Positions 8,251 through 17,040 of a DNA stretch of 64,000 bases are shown in pieces. The notes below the pieces were generated by a model. The model ran no database searches and was not told where the DNA came from. It was given only the letters and a program-made list of their open reading frames with translations. Location: assembly GCA_963792675.1 (NCBI GenBank), contig CAWBWT010000002.1:2356001-2420000 (forward strand), given 5' to 3'. The position numbers were made by a program, and so were the translations under genes. The DNA comes from JBBROS01 sp963792675 (GTDB lineage: Bacteria; Pseudomonadota; Alphaproteobacteria; Acetobacterales; Acetobacteraceae). Position 1 is the first letter of the stretch; each line of letters starts with the position of its first letter.

Positions 8251-9084
8251 CTAGCGGCCGAAGAACTGGAACAGCGAGCGCGGCGGCGGCCGGTACTTGT
8301 GCCGTGGATGGCTGCCGTCGTCGGGCTGCGGCAGGCGGATCGCGGTTCGTTTGGATGCGTCCGGCGCCGCCGGGAACGGGTCGACGCCCGCAACTGAGCG
8401 CAGGTCGTCGACGCTGACCACGGCGCAGCGCGGCGCCTCGGTGTTGGAGCAGACGTAAACGCCGCTGCCGCGGGTGCGGGGGTCGTATACCGCCTTCCAG
8501 ATCGCCGAAGGCACCAGCACCTGGTCGGGCCCGATGGCCTTCACCTCGGCGGCCACATAGGCCGGTCCGGTGACGACGAACAACTCGCCGCGGCGCTCCG
8601 CCAGCGCGCGCACCGCCGCCTCGATCGCCGCCCAGACGCCTCGGTTGAGCGGGCTGGCCTGCGGCACGACGTTCGCCAGGGAAAAGCTCTGCTGCTGCGC
8701 CTCGGCGTCGGGCATGTCGCCGGAGGGCGCCATGTGGCCACGGTCGAAGCCCAACTCGCGGTAGTCCTCGAGCCAGGCGCGGTCGGCGGCGGGCAGGCGG
8801 ATGTCGGGATGGAACTCGCCCTCGCGCGGGAGCGAGCGGGCGCCGTCAAGTCCGTCCCGGGTCAGCCGTTCCGCCGACCAGAGCGGCCCCTTGGTCACCC
8901 CCGACGCCAGCGCGGCATAGGCGCGGTAGCAGAGCGGGGTGGTGCGCCGGGCCATCTTGGGGTTGAGCAGCGCAGGGGGCGCGCCGCCCGCGAACAGGGG
9001 CGTGCAGCTCGTCGGCTGCGCCTTGAGCGGCCCGGCGCCCCATAGCAGAAAGACGAGTAGGACGGTCTTGGGCAGGGTGGTCAT
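8251..9084 (-). CDS. Secreted DNA/RNA non-specific endonuclease (NUC1 family)
   Basis: 277 residues with a Sec signal peptide (residues about 1-22, cut after LKA). The betabetaalpha-metal nuclease core is present: FDRGHMAPSGDM at 113-124, where DRGH supplies the catalytic histidine, followed by SLANVVPQASPLNRGVW with the metal-binding asparagine. The protein matches Serratia-type nucleases that cut both RNA and DNA. The C-terminus is basic and proline-rich. ATG 9084 fits the signal peptide. Probably periplasmic or extracellular; roles such as nucleic acid scavenging are inferred. Confidence 0.85.
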   Translation of the reverse strand: MTTLPKTVLLVFLLWGAGPLKAQPTSCTPLFAGGAPPALLNPKMARRTTPLCYRAYAALASGVTKGPLWSAERLTRDGLDGARSLPREGEFHPDIRLPAADRAWLEDYRELGFDRGHMAPSGDMPDAEAQQQSFSLANVVPQASPLNRGVWAAIEAAVRALAERRGELFVVTGPAYVAAEVKAIGPDQVLVPSAIWKAVYDPRTRGSGVYVCSNTEAPRCAVVSVDDLRSVAGVDPFPAAPDASKRTAIRLPQPDDGSHPRHKYRPPPRSLFQFFGR

Positions 9085-9140
9085 GCCGGCTTGTAGCCTG
9101 GCCCTTCCGCGGCGGCCAAAACCCCGCCAGACAGGGCGGC

Positions 9141-9840
9141 ATGGACGATATCGGCCACGCCTTCCTGCTTGCCGCCAAGCTGATCGGCGAGTTCGACCAC
9201 GAACTGGTCGGGGTCGTGCTGCTGTCACTGCGGGTCAGCCTGTCAGCGGCGTTGCTGGCGTTTTTGTTGGGCGCGCCGGCCGGCACTTGGCTCGCGACCG
9301 CCCGGTTTCCGGGCCGCGCCGCCGTGCTGGTGTTGCTGAACGCGCTGCTCGGCCTGCCGCCGGTCGTGGTCGGGCTGATCGTCTACCTGCTGGCGTCACG
9401 GGCCGGACCGCTGGGGTTTCTGGGCCTGCTGTTCACGCCGGCCGCCATGGTCATGGCGCAAACGCTGCTGGCGCTGCCGATCGTGGCCGCGCTCGTGCAC
9501 CGCACCGCGGAGGGCTTGTGGTCCGAGTACGGCGACGCCTTGCGGGTGGACGGGGCGCGGCACCGTCCGCTGCGTCGCGACCCTGCTCGGCATGGCCCGG
9601 CCCGGCCTGCTGACGGCGTTCCTGGCGGCGTTCGGCCGAGCGATCGCCGAGGTCGGCGCCATCGTCATGGTGGGCGGCAACATCCGCGGCGTCACCCGGA
9701 CGATGACGACGGCCATCGCCCTCGAAACCAGCCGAGGCGACCTCGCCCTCGCCCTGGCCCTCGGGATGATCCTGCTGACCTTGACCCTTGCCGTGAGTGC
9801 CGTCGCGACCAGCATCGTTCGCCCCGGGCCGAAGCGCTGA
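9141..9840 (+). CDS. tupB: Tungstate-type ABC transporter permease (one frameshift)
   Basis: An inner-membrane permease of about 232 residues. The C-terminal half is diagnostic of TupB-type tungstate/molybdate permeases: EYGDALRVDGA, then AEVGAIVMVGGNIRGVTRTM and TTAIALETSRGDLALALALG. The coupling-loop EYGDALR..DGA meets the frame break near 9560; after it the frame reads TVRCVATLLGMARPGLLTAF. It ends 12 nt from the convergent tupA stop. No ATPase (tupC) gene is nearby, so the transporter must borrow one from elsewhere or it lies outside the window. Confidence 0.78.
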
Positions 9841-9852
9841 GTTGAGGTCGAG

Positions 9853-10702
9853 TTACGGCAGGAAGAACAGCTGCTGGCCACCGATCCGGTAGGACGTGAT
9901 CGCCGCCCGGCCCCCGTCGCCGGTCAGCCATTCGTGCCAGGTCAGGGCCTCGGCGGCCTTGACGTGCGGGAAGCGGGCCGGGTTGACCAAGATGGAGCCA
10001 TACGGGTTGAACAGCGCCGGGTCGCCCTCGACCAGGATGACGAGGTCCTGGCGGTTGCGGAAGTTGGCCCAGGTCGCCCGGTCAGTCAGGGTGTAGGCGT
10101 TCATGGCGGCGGCGGCATTCAATGTCGGGCCCATGCCCTGGCCCGACCTCCTTGTAGGTCGGCCCAACCCGGTGCGGCACGATGCCGGCCGCCTTCCACA
10201 AGCGCCGCTCCATCCGGTGGGTCCCGGAGTCGTCGCCGCGGCTGACGAATCGCGCGCGGGCCGCGAAGATCGGCGTGCAGTGCCGCGACCGCGTCCTGGC
10301 CGCCGGCCACGCGGGCCGGGTCGCCGTGCGGGCCGACGAGCACGAAATCATTATACATCACGTCGCGCCGGTCGATGCCGAAGCCGTCGGCGATGAACTT
10401 GTCCTCGCCCGCCCGGTCATGCACCAGCAAGGCGTCGGCGTCGCCGCGGCTGCCGATCGCCAAGGCCTGGCCGGTGCCGACCGCCACGACCCTGACGTCG
10501 AGGCCCGACGCGTTGCGGAACAACGGCAGCAGATGGCCGAACAGGCCGGATTCCTCGGTCGAGGTGGTGGAAGCGAGCGTGATGAAGGCGCCGGGCTGCG
10601 CCCGCGCCGCGCGCGTGGCGAACAGGGCGGCCACGCCGAAGCCGGCAAGGGCTTGCCGGCGGCCGAGGATGGCCGCCGGGCCCTGGCCGGGGCAGCCGAG
10701 CG
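9853..10702 (-). CDS. tupA: Tungstate/molybdate-binding periplasmic protein (several frameshifts)
   Basis: A TupA-type solute receptor. It opens with a twin-arginine-like leader LGRRQALAGFGVAALFATRAA followed by the TTSTEESGLFGHLLPLF segment that lines the oxyanion site. Other family blocks are YNDFVLVGPHGDPA, FVSRGDDSGTH, and RATWANFRNRQDLVILVEGD at the C-terminus. Frame changes are needed near 10285 and near 10140. No standard start codon is visible in frame, so the 5' end given is only the base after the preceding gene's stop. It is convergent with tupB rather than in the usual tupABC order. Confidence 0.72.
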
Positions 10703-10879
10703 TCAGGGCTTGGGCTTTTCGGCCGGCTCGCCCTTCTCCACGTATTCTGCGGGCGAGCCCGGCGTGTGGCCAGCATCCTTGCTGTGGCCGCCGAGGCCGC
10801 GCGCGGCGTCGCTGCTGCCGCTCTTGGGGTTGGGTGCGCCGGTGGTGCCAGTGACTTCGGGTTTCTCGTTTTCGGCCAT
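10703..10879 (-). CDS. Small hydrophilic protein, 58 residues
   Basis: A low-complexity, charged, probably disordered protein (MAENEKPEVTGTTGAPNPKS... ending KGEPAEKPKP). ATG 10879 is 5 nt after a perfect AGGAGG; a second ATG at 10882 is too close to it. It is divergent from lolA (start 11020) and its stop abuts the tupA coding region. No function recognised; such proteins resemble stress-induced small hydrophilins, but that is only an impression. Confidence 0.5.
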   Translation of the reverse strand: MAENEKPEVTGTTGAPNPKSGSSDAARGLGGHSKDAGHTPGSPAEYVEKGEPAEKPKP

Positions 10880-11019
10880 CATGTCCTCCTGTGCTCGCGA
10901 CGGGAACGCCGGCGAGGGCATGAGGTTTGCACAAAGCAAGCCGGCGCATCGCGCGGCGGCATGGCAGTTGCCAACGATTGGGGCTTAAACCCCGGCGGCG
11001 GCCACGCCAGATATGGACC

Positions 11020-11655
11020 ATGCGCCGCCGTCCCTTGCTCTTTCTGCTCCCTGCCTTGCTGTTGCCAGCTGCCGCCGAGGCTCAGGTTCGAGCCGCGGCG
11101 CTGTCGGCGCAAGACCGGGCCGACGTGGGGCGGATCGAGGCCTACCTGAATTCGATCAAGTCGCTGCATGCCCGCTTCCTGCAAGTCGCACCCGACGGCA
11201 GCACCAGTCAGGGCCAGGCTTGGCTGCTGCGGCCGGGGCGGATGCGATTCCAGTATGATCCGCCGGCGCCGTTCCTGCTGGTCGGCGGCCACGGTCTGCT
11301 GGTGTTCAACGACAGCCAGCTCAAGCAGACCAGCAACATTCCGCTGAGCTCGACGCCGCTCGGACTGCTGCTGCAGGACAATCTGCGCTTGTCCGGCGAG
11401 GTGACGATCGTGTCCTTCGTGCGCCAGCCCGGCCAGCTGCAGGTCGGCCTGGTGCGGACGCGGTCGCCGCAGGACGGGGTGCTGACGCTGGTGTTCGCCG
11501 ACAACCCGCTGGCGTTGCGGCAATGGACGGTGCTGGACCCACAACGGCATGAAACGCGGGTGACGCTGAGCAACGTGGAACTTGGCGGCTCCTACCCCGA
11601 TAGCCTGTTCGAGTTCGTGGATCCGAAATTCTTCGAAAACAACATCGGCCGATGA
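11020..11655 (+). CDS. lolA: Outer-membrane lipoprotein carrier protein LolA family
   Basis: A 211-residue periplasmic protein with a Sec signal peptide (MRRRPLLFLLPALLLPAAAEA). The LolA fold is recognisable from IEAYLNSIKSLHARFLQV, GQAWLLRPGRMRFQYDPP and LLLQDNLRLSG; it shuttles lipoproteins from the LolCDE complex to the outer membrane. The ATG at 11020 starts the signal peptide. It is followed 46 nt later by the glutamine-amidotransferase-type gene. Confidence 0.85.
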   Translation: MRRRPLLFLLPALLLPAAAEAQVRAAALSAQDRADVGRIEAYLNSIKSLHARFLQVAPDGSTSQGQAWLLRPGRMRFQYDPPAPFLLVGGHGLLVFNDSQLKQTSNIPLSSTPLGLLLQDNLRLSGEVTIVSFVRQPGQLQVGLVRTRSPQDGVLTLVFADNPLALRQWTVLDPQRHETRVTLSNVELGGSYPDSLFEFVDPKFFENNIGR

Positions 11656-11701
11656 TAGGTCAGTGTTGCAGACGCAATCCGGTTTGGGACACACTGTATC
11701 G

Positions 11702-12464
11702 ATGAAGCCGCTGGTGGGGATTTCCTGCTGCACGAAAGCGTTCGGCACGTACGGGATGCTGAACCATGCTGCGTCCGACACCTACGTCCGGGCGGTGGAC
11801 CAGGTCGTAGACGCCGTGCCGGTGCTGCTGCCGGCCAACGGCGAGGCGGCCGATGTCGAGACGCTGCTGAACCGGCTCGACGGCATCATCCTGACCGGCA
11901 GCCGCTCCAACGTTCAGCCGTCCTTCTATGGCGGCCCGGCCCATGTCGAGGGCACGCCGGAGGACACCAGCCGCGACCGCGTGACCTTGCCGCTGATCCG
12001 GGCGGCGGTCGCGCGCGGCATCCCCGTGCTCGCGATCTGCCGCGGTTTGCAGGAGATGAACGTGGCGCTCGGGCGGCACACTGCACCAGCGGCTGCAGGA
12101 CCTGCCTGACCGGTTCGATCACTCGACGCCGCTGCACCCTGACCCGCGGGTGCGGACCGGCAAGGCCCATAGGGTGCGGGTGCTGCCGGGTTCGTGGCTG
12201 CATCGCGTGTCCGGCCGGTCGGAGTTGGCGGTGAACTCGCTGCACAACCAAGGCATCGACCGCTTGGCGCCGTGCCTCGTGGCCGACGCCGTGGCGCCGG
12301 ACGGCACGGTCGAGGCGGTGCGGCATCCGGCCTCGCCGGCGCTCGCGGTCGGGGTGCAGTGGCATCCCGAGTACGACTTCGCCACCGATGCGGTATCTCG
12401 GGCGATCTTCGCCGCGTTCGGCGACGCGATGCGGCTGCGCGGGGCGAAGCTGGCGGCGGATTAA
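11702..12464 (+). CDS. Gamma-glutamyl-gamma-aminobutyrate hydrolase family (class I amidotransferase fold), one frameshift
   Basis: About 253 residues of the PuuD-like peptidase C26 family, which hydrolyse gamma-glutamyl amides. The nucleophile sits in LAICRGLQEMNVALGG, the oxyanion/early block is GIILTGSRSNVQPSFYGG, and the catalytic histidine and glutamate are in GVQWHPEYD. One extra G near 12075 breaks the frame; correction gives ALGGTLHQRLQDLPDRFDHS. Its TAA overlaps the ATG of the downstream GNAT gene by 1 nt, so the pair is coupled. Substrate (gamma-Glu-GABA or another gamma-glutamyl amide) is not certain. Confidence 0.82.
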
Positions 12465-12919
12465 TGCCCGAGGCGCGGCTCGCCACGCCCGCCGATCTGG
12501 ACACGGTTCGGCAGATCACCGTCGCGGCTTACCGCGAGTACAGCACCGTGCTGGACCGCGAGCCGTTGCCGGTCACCGAGGACTACGTCCCGCGGATTGC
12601 GGCCGGGCAGGTCTGGCTGGTGCTGGAAGGCGGCAGCCCTGCCGGCGCGATGGTCATCGAACGGGCGGCCGACCATCTGCTGATCTTCAGCCTGGCCGTT
12701 CTGCCGGAGCGTAAGGGCGGCGGGATCGGCCGCTGGATGCTCGATTTCGCCGACGAGTTGGCCCGCTCGGCCGGTGTGGCCGAGGTGCGGCTCTACACCA
12801 ACCCGTTGATGGTGCGGAACATCCGCATCTACGGCGAGCACGGCTATGTCGAGACCGGTCGGCGACCGAACCCGGAGCGGCCGGGCTGGATGTTCGTGGA
12901 CATGACCAAACGGCTCTGA
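12464..12919 (+). CDS. GNAT family N-acetyltransferase
   Basis: A 151-residue acetyltransferase. The GNAT acetyl-CoA site is seen as LAVLPERKGGGIGRWMLDFADELA (about residues 77-100), followed by VRLYTNPLMVRNIRIYGEHGYVETGRR, the usual motif B with the NxxxxxxYExxGF pattern. ATG 12464 overlaps the preceding TAA (TAATG), indicating translational coupling to the amidotransferase-type hydrolase. Substrate unknown. Confidence 0.8.
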   Translation: MPEARLATPADLDTVRQITVAAYREYSTVLDREPLPVTEDYVPRIAAGQVWLVLEGGSPAGAMVIERAADHLLIFSLAVLPERKGGGIGRWMLDFADELARSAGVAEVRLYTNPLMVRNIRIYGEHGYVETGRRPNPERPGWMFVDMTKRL

Positions 12920-12928
12920 GCGTCCACG

Positions 12929-14005
12929 TCAGACGTGATCGAAATCGACCGTAATCGTTGCCGTCGTCGGCCGGGATTGGCAGGTCAGCACGTAGCCGGC
13001 ATCGGTTTCCCATGGCTCCAGCCCGTAATTGACGTCCATCGACACGGCGCCCTCGATGATCCGGGCGCGGCACGTGCTGCACATGCCGCCGCGGCACGAA
13101 TAGGGCAGGTCGAGGCCAGCGCGCAGGGCCGCATCCAGCACCGTTTCGCCGTCCGCCATCGGCACCGGCGTGCGGATCCCGTCGGCAATCACGGTCGCGA
13201 CCGCAAGCGCGGCCTCGTCGTTACGCGGCGGGGCCGGCCGGGGCGGACGCGGCACGCCGGTCGAGAACCGCTCGCTCAGGATGCGCTCGGGCGGGAGGCC
13301 GGCCGCGCGCAAACCGTCCGACATCGCGGCAATCATCTCCTCGGGGCCGCACAGCAGCGCATGGTCGGGCAGCGCGCCGGGGAACAGGCCCGGCAGCAGC
13401 GCCGCGAGCTTAGCGGCGTCGAGGCGGCCGTTCAGCACCGGGATGTCCTGCTGCTCGCGCGACAGCACGTGCACGACCGCGAGCCGGTGCATGAACCGGT
13501 CCTTCAACGCCTCGAGCTCCTCGCGGAACAGGATGCCGGCGGTGTTGCGGCTGCCGTAAAGCAGGACGAAGCGGCTGCCGGGCTCGCGGGTGAGCACCGA
13601 TTTGAGGATCGACAGCACCGGGGTGATCCCCGACCCGGCGGCGACGCCGAGGACGCTGCGCCGCGCCGCCGGATCGAGCGGGATGGTGAACCGGCCCTCG
13701 GGCGGCATGACGTCGATGACATGCCCGGGCTGCAGCGCCCGGTGCGCCCAGGTCGAGAAGCGGCCGTCGGCGACGCGCTTGACCGCGACTTCGAGCGCGC
13801 CGTCGTCGAGGCCGGAGCAGATCGAGTACGACCGGCGCACATCTTCGCCGTCGAGCGCGGTACGGAGCGTCAGGTATTGGCCGGGCTTCCAGGCGAAGGC
13901 CGGACGCAGCGCTTCGGGGATGTCGAGCGTGATGGCCACCGCGTCGGCAGTCTCCCGCCGCACGCCGGCGATCGGGATCGGGTGGAAGCCGGGACGCGCC
14001 GCCAT
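12929..14005 (-). CDS. paaE: Phenylacetyl-CoA epoxidase, reductase subunit PaaE
   Basis: A 358-residue NAD(P)H-dependent electron-transfer subunit for the PaaABC epoxidase. The N-terminal FAD domain has RRSYSICSG; the NAD domain has GVAAGSGITPVLSILK and LCGPEEMI; the C-terminal 2Fe-2S ferredoxin domain has CRGGMCSTCRAR plus the distant cysteine in VLTCQSRP. ATG 14005 is preferred, 6 nt after GAGG; ATG 14011 is also possible. It is the last gene of paaABCDE, 8 nt after paaD. Confidence 0.92.
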   Translation of the reverse strand: MAARPGFHPIPIAGVRRETADAVAITLDIPEALRPAFAWKPGQYLTLRTALDGEDVRRSYSICSGLDDGALEVAVKRVADGRFSTWAHRALQPGHVIDVMPPEGRFTIPLDPAARRSVLGVAAGSGITPVLSILKSVLTREPGSRFVLLYGSRNTAGILFREELEALKDRFMHRLAVVHVLSREQQDIPVLNGRLDAAKLAALLPGLFPGALPDHALLCGPEEMIAAMSDGLRAAGLPPERILSERFSTGVPRPPRPAPPRNDEAALAVATVIADGIRTPVPMADGETVLDAALRAGLDLPYSCRGGMCSTCRARIIEGAVSMDVNYGLEPWETDAGYVLTCQSRPTTATITVDFDHV

Positions 14006-14013
14006 CCGCATCC

Positions 14014-14493
14014 TCAGTGGCACTTGAACTGGTCGAACGGCTCGCGGCAGTCGAGGCAGCGCCAAAGCGCCTTGCACGACGTGGAGCCGAACTCGGCGAT
14101 GCATTCCGTCCGCGCCGAGCCGCAGCGCGGGCAGCCGGCTTCGTCGACGGAGAATAAGGCGCGGCGGCCGGCGGCCTTCGCCGGTGGCGCGATGCCGTAG
14201 GCGAGCAGCTTGCGGCGCCCGTCTTCCGTCATCCAGTCGGTGGTCCAGGCCGGTTCCAGCACGGTGCGGACCCGGCCGGGAATGCCGGCGCGCTCGAGGG
14301 CAAGCTCCACCTCGAGCGCGATCATGTTCATCGCCGGGCAGCCGGAATAGGTTGGTGTGATCGCCACCTCGACGGCCCCGTCGCGCTCCGTCACGTCCCG
14401 CAGCACGCCGAGGTCGGCGATCGTCAGCACCGGGATCTCCGGGTCGACCACGGTCGCCGCGGCGGCGCGGGCACGATCCACCATGCTCACCAT
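14014..14493 (-). CDS. paaD: Phenylacetyl-CoA epoxidase accessory protein PaaD (PaaJ)
   Basis: A 159-residue protein with a MIP18/DUF59-type N-terminal domain (VVDPEIPVLTIADLGVL, then TPTYSGCPAM) and a C-terminal zinc ribbon with two CxxC pairs (CPRC at the start, CLDC near the end). PaaD is required for activity of the epoxidase, probably through metal or Fe-S assembly. ATG 14493 overlaps the paaC stop (ATGGTGA). Confidence 0.9.
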   Translation of the reverse strand: MVSMVDRARAAAATVVDPEIPVLTIADLGVLRDVTERDGAVEVAITPTYSGCPAMNMIALEVELALERAGIPGRVRTVLEPAWTTDWMTEDGRRKLLAYGIAPPAKAAGRRALFSVDEAGCPRCGSARTECIAEFGSTSCKALWRCLDCREPFDQFKCH

Positions 14494-15261
14494 TTGGCGC
14501 CCGGGTGGGTGCGGGGCAGATGCTGCATTTCCGCGAGCAGGAAGCCGAGATGCTCGGTATGGCGGCCGCTGCGGCCGCCCGAATGCGACCAGATCCCGGC
14601 CGGACGTTTGAGGGTTGCCTCGGCAAGCACGGTCTCGACGGTGCGGTCCCACTCGGCCCGCAACGCCTCGGGGTCGGCCGCGAAACCTTCGGCAACGAGC
14701 CCGGATTCGTCGGCCGGACCGAACATCTCGCCGGCGTAGGGCAGCAGCAGGTCGAGCGCGTCCTGGGCGCGGCGGTGACTTTCGGCCGTGCCGTCGCCGA
14801 GGCGGATTACCCATTCGGCGCTGTGGCGCAGGTGGTAGGCGGCCTCTTTCGCGGCTTTCGCGGCGATTGCGGCCAGGCCCGCATCGGTGGACCGGGTCAT
14901 CGCCCGCCACCACGGGTCCATGAACGCGGCGTAAAGGAACTGCCGCATGACCGTGCGGGCGAAGTCGCCGTTCGGCAGCTCCAGCAGCAGCAGGTTGCGA
15001 TACTGCGGCGGGTCGCGGAGGTAGGCGAATTGGTCCTCGTCGTGCCCCGCGCCTTCGAGCTCGGCCGCACGGGCGTAGAGGCTGCGCGCCTGGCCCAGCA
15101 GGTCCAGGCCCATATTGGCCAGCGCAATGTCCTCCTCGGGCGTCGGCCCCCGGCCGCACCACTCCGACAGGCGGTGCCCGGCAATGACAGCATCGTCGGC
15201 GCGGCGCAGCGCGAACAGCACGGAAGGAGTTCTCGTCCACGGTGATGCTGGTGGTTGTCAT
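14487..15261 (-). CDS. paaC: Phenylacetyl-CoA epoxidase subunit PaaC (one frameshift)
   Basis: The structural partner of PaaA, about 257 residues, ferritin-like helical fold. Motifs are LSEWCGRGP, IALANMGLDLLGQARSLY and LPNGDFARTVMRQFLY. The ATG at 15261 overlaps the paaB stop. About 10 codons later, near 15228, one extra base shifts the frame; correcting it joins MTTTSITVDENS to VLFALRRADDAV. The rest of the gene is intact. Confidence 0.87.
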
Positions 15262-15557
15262 CACATGTGGCCGACCTCGTCCGGCACCTCGTAGAAGGTC
15301 GGGTGGCGGTAGATCTTGCTGGCGGTCGGCTCGAACAGCATGTCGCGGTCGGCCGGGTCGCTGGCGACGATGGCGTTGCTCGGCACCACCCAGATTGACA
15401 GGCCTTCGCCGCGGCGGGTGTAGACGTCGCGCGCCGCCTGCAGCGCCATGGCGGCGTCGGCCGCGTGCACGGACCCGGCGTGCTTGTGCGCGAGCCCATT
15501 GCGGCTGCGGATGAACACTTCCCAGAGTGGGGTGAGGTTGGGCGGCGTCTGGCTCAT
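15261..15557 (-). CDS. paaB: Phenylacetyl-CoA epoxidase subunit PaaB
   Basis: A 98-residue small subunit that bridges PaaAC units. The sequence is characteristic: WEVFIRSRNGLAHKHAGSVH, ARDVYTRRGEGLSIWVVPS, and KIYRHPTFYEVPDEVGHM at the C-terminus. ATG 15557 overlaps the paaA TGA in an ATGA pattern, and its own TGA overlaps paaC. Intact. Confidence 0.93.
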   Translation of the reverse strand: MSQTPPNLTPLWEVFIRSRNGLAHKHAGSVHAADAAMALQAARDVYTRRGEGLSIWVVPSNAIVASDPADRDMLFEPTASKIYRHPTFYEVPDEVGHM

Positions 15558-16543
15558 GCCGCCTGCCTCGCCGCGCGCTTGGCGGCCCAGGCCAGCGCCG
15601 CCTCCCGCACCCATTCGCCCTCGGCATGCGCCTGGCGTCGCTCGGCGAGGCGCTCGCGGTTGCACGGTCCATTGCCGGCCAGAACCTGGCGGAACTCCTG
15701 CCAGTCGATGGCGCCGAACGTGTAATGACCCGTTGCCGGGTCGAGCCTGAGGTCCGGGTCGGGCACTGTAATGCCCAAGACCGCGGCCTGCGGCACCATG
15801 GCATCGACGAAACGCTGGCGCAGCTCGTCGTTGGAGAAGCGCTTGATTTTCCACGCCATCGAGGTGTCGCTGTTGGGGCTCTCGGCGTCCGGCGGCCCGA
15901 ACATCATCATGGCCGGCCACCACCAGCGGTCGAGCGCGTCCTGCGCCATCGCCTTCTGCGCCGCCGTGCCGCGGCACAGCGTCAGCATGATCTCGAACCC
16001 CTGGCGCTGGTGGAAGCTCTCCTCCTTGCAGACCCGCACCATGGCCCGGGCATAAGGACCGTAGGAACAGCGGCAAAGCGGGATCTGGTTCATGATCGCC
16101 GCCCCATCCACCAGCCAGCCGATGGCGCCGATATCGGCCCAGGTGAGCGCCGGGTAGTTGAAGATGCTGCTATACTTGGCGCGACCGGCCAGCAGCTGGT
16201 CGATCAGCTCCTCGCGCGCGGTCCCCAGCGTCTCGGCCGCGGCGTAGAGATAGAGGCCGTGGCCGCACTCGTCCTGCACCTTGGCGAGCAGCGCCGCCTT
16301 GCGGCGCAAGCTGGGCGCCCGGGTCAGCCACTTTCCTTCCGGCAACTGGCCCACGATCTCGCTATGGGCGTGCTGGCTGATCTGCCGGACGAGGGTGCGG
16401 CGGTAGGCGTCCGGCATCCAGTCATTCGCCTCGATGCGGTCCTCGGCGTCGATCCGCGCCTGGAACCGGGCCACCCGGTCGGCATCGTCGGACGCGTTCG
16501 GCGCGGCGGGGTCGGGCAGGGCATTGAGGGCTTGCGTGTACAT
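15554..16543 (-). CDS. paaA: Phenylacetyl-CoA epoxidase catalytic subunit PaaA
   Basis: The diiron monooxygenase that turns phenylacetyl-CoA into the 1,2-epoxide. Diiron-ligand blocks are visible: HAHSEIVGQLPEGKW, KVQDECGHGLYLY and CKEESFHQRQGFE. An in-frame ATG also exists at 16582, but the TTGACA/TATAAC promoter (16571-16599) spans that codon, so transcripts should begin downstream of it. I therefore choose ATG 16543, which has GAAGAAGG 7 nt upstream and gives 329 residues. First gene of paaABCDE. No ring-cleaving paaZ, paaG or ligase paaK is in the window. Confidence 0.92.
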   Translation of the reverse strand: MYTQALNALPDPAAPNASDDADRVARFQARIDAEDRIEANDWMPDAYRRTLVRQISQHAHSEIVGQLPEGKWLTRAPSLRRKAALLAKVQDECGHGLYLYAAAETLGTAREELIDQLLAGRAKYSSIFNYPALTWADIGAIGWLVDGAAIMNQIPLCRCSYGPYARAMVRVCKEESFHQRQGFEIMLTLCRGTAAQKAMAQDALDRWWWPAMMMFGPPDAESPNSDTSMAWKIKRFSNDELRQRFVDAMVPQAAVLGITVPDPDLRLDPATGHYTFGAIDWQEFRQVLAGNGPCNRERLAERRQAHAEGEWVREAALAWAAKRAARQAA

Positions 16544-16570
16544 CGCGGCGCCTTCTTCGTTGACCTGCGC

Positions 16571-16599
16571 GTTATATGACATTTGCGCGGAGATGTCAA
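16571..16599 (-). promoter_or_regulatory. Sigma-70 promoter for paaABCDE
   Basis: On the minus strand, TTGACA (16599-16594) and TATAAC (16576-16571) are separated by exactly 17 bp. This is the best promoter match in the window. Transcription should begin near 16564, 20 nt before the paaA ATG at 16543. Confidence 0.75.
16577..16598. promoter_or_regulatory. Operator-like inverted repeat TGACAT-N10-ATGTCA inside the paa promoter
   Basis: Perfect 6-bp arms at 16577-16582 and 16593-16598 overlap the -35 box and fill the spacer up to the -10 box. A protein bound here would block RNA polymerase. PaaX, encoded at 17041-17916, is the natural candidate; this is inference from position. Confidence 0.55.
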
Positions 16600-16683
16600 G
16601 ATTTCTGTAATGTTAGAGGCTTGGGGAACCAGCGGCGGCGGCGGTTGTTCTGGTGGCGACGATATCAACGCAAGGAGCGAACC

Positions 16684-17025
16684 ATGGACGAAAACCGAGT
16701 CGAGGGCGTCGCCCGGACCATCGGCGGCAAGGCCGAAAGCGCCATCGGCAACATCACCGGTGACGAAAAGAGCCGGGCCGAGGGCACGGTGGACCAGGTC
16801 ACGGGCAAGGCGCAGCGGATGTATGGCAACGCCAAGGACACCGTCCGCGACGTGGCCGGCGATTACGGCAGTGGCTTGCTGGACCAGATCGAGGAATACG
16901 GCGACATCGTTGCCGAGAAGATCGACGAGCGGCCGGTCACCTCCGTGCTGATCGCCGCCGGCGTCGGCTTCCTGCTGGCGCTCGCGACCAAGCCGGCGCC
17001 CAAGGTGGTCTACCGCCGCCGCTGA
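16684..17025 (+). CDS. CsbD-like / DUF883 stress protein with C-terminal membrane helix
   Basis: 113 residues. The N-terminus (EGVARTIGGKAESAIGNITG, EGTVDQVTGKAQ) is CsbD-like, seen in general-stress proteins. The C-terminus (RPVTSVLIAAGVGFLLALAT followed by a basic KVVYRRR tail) is the glycine-zipper membrane helix of the ElaB/YqjD/DUF883 group. SD AAGGAG precedes ATG 16684. It is divergent from paaA and ends in a strong intrinsic terminator. Confidence 0.8.
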   Translation: MDENRVEGVARTIGGKAESAIGNITGDEKSRAEGTVDQVTGKAQRMYGNAKDTVRDVAGDYGSGLLDQIEEYGDIVAEKIDERPVTSVLIAAGVGFLLALATKPAPKVVYRRR

Positions 17026-17040
17026 TCCGGTCGGACGGAT

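Noticed and set aside
16544..16582. N-terminal extension of paaA from ATG 16582
   Set aside because: That ATG lies between the -35 and -10 boxes of the promoter, so it should not be in the mRNA; ATG 16543 has its own SD.
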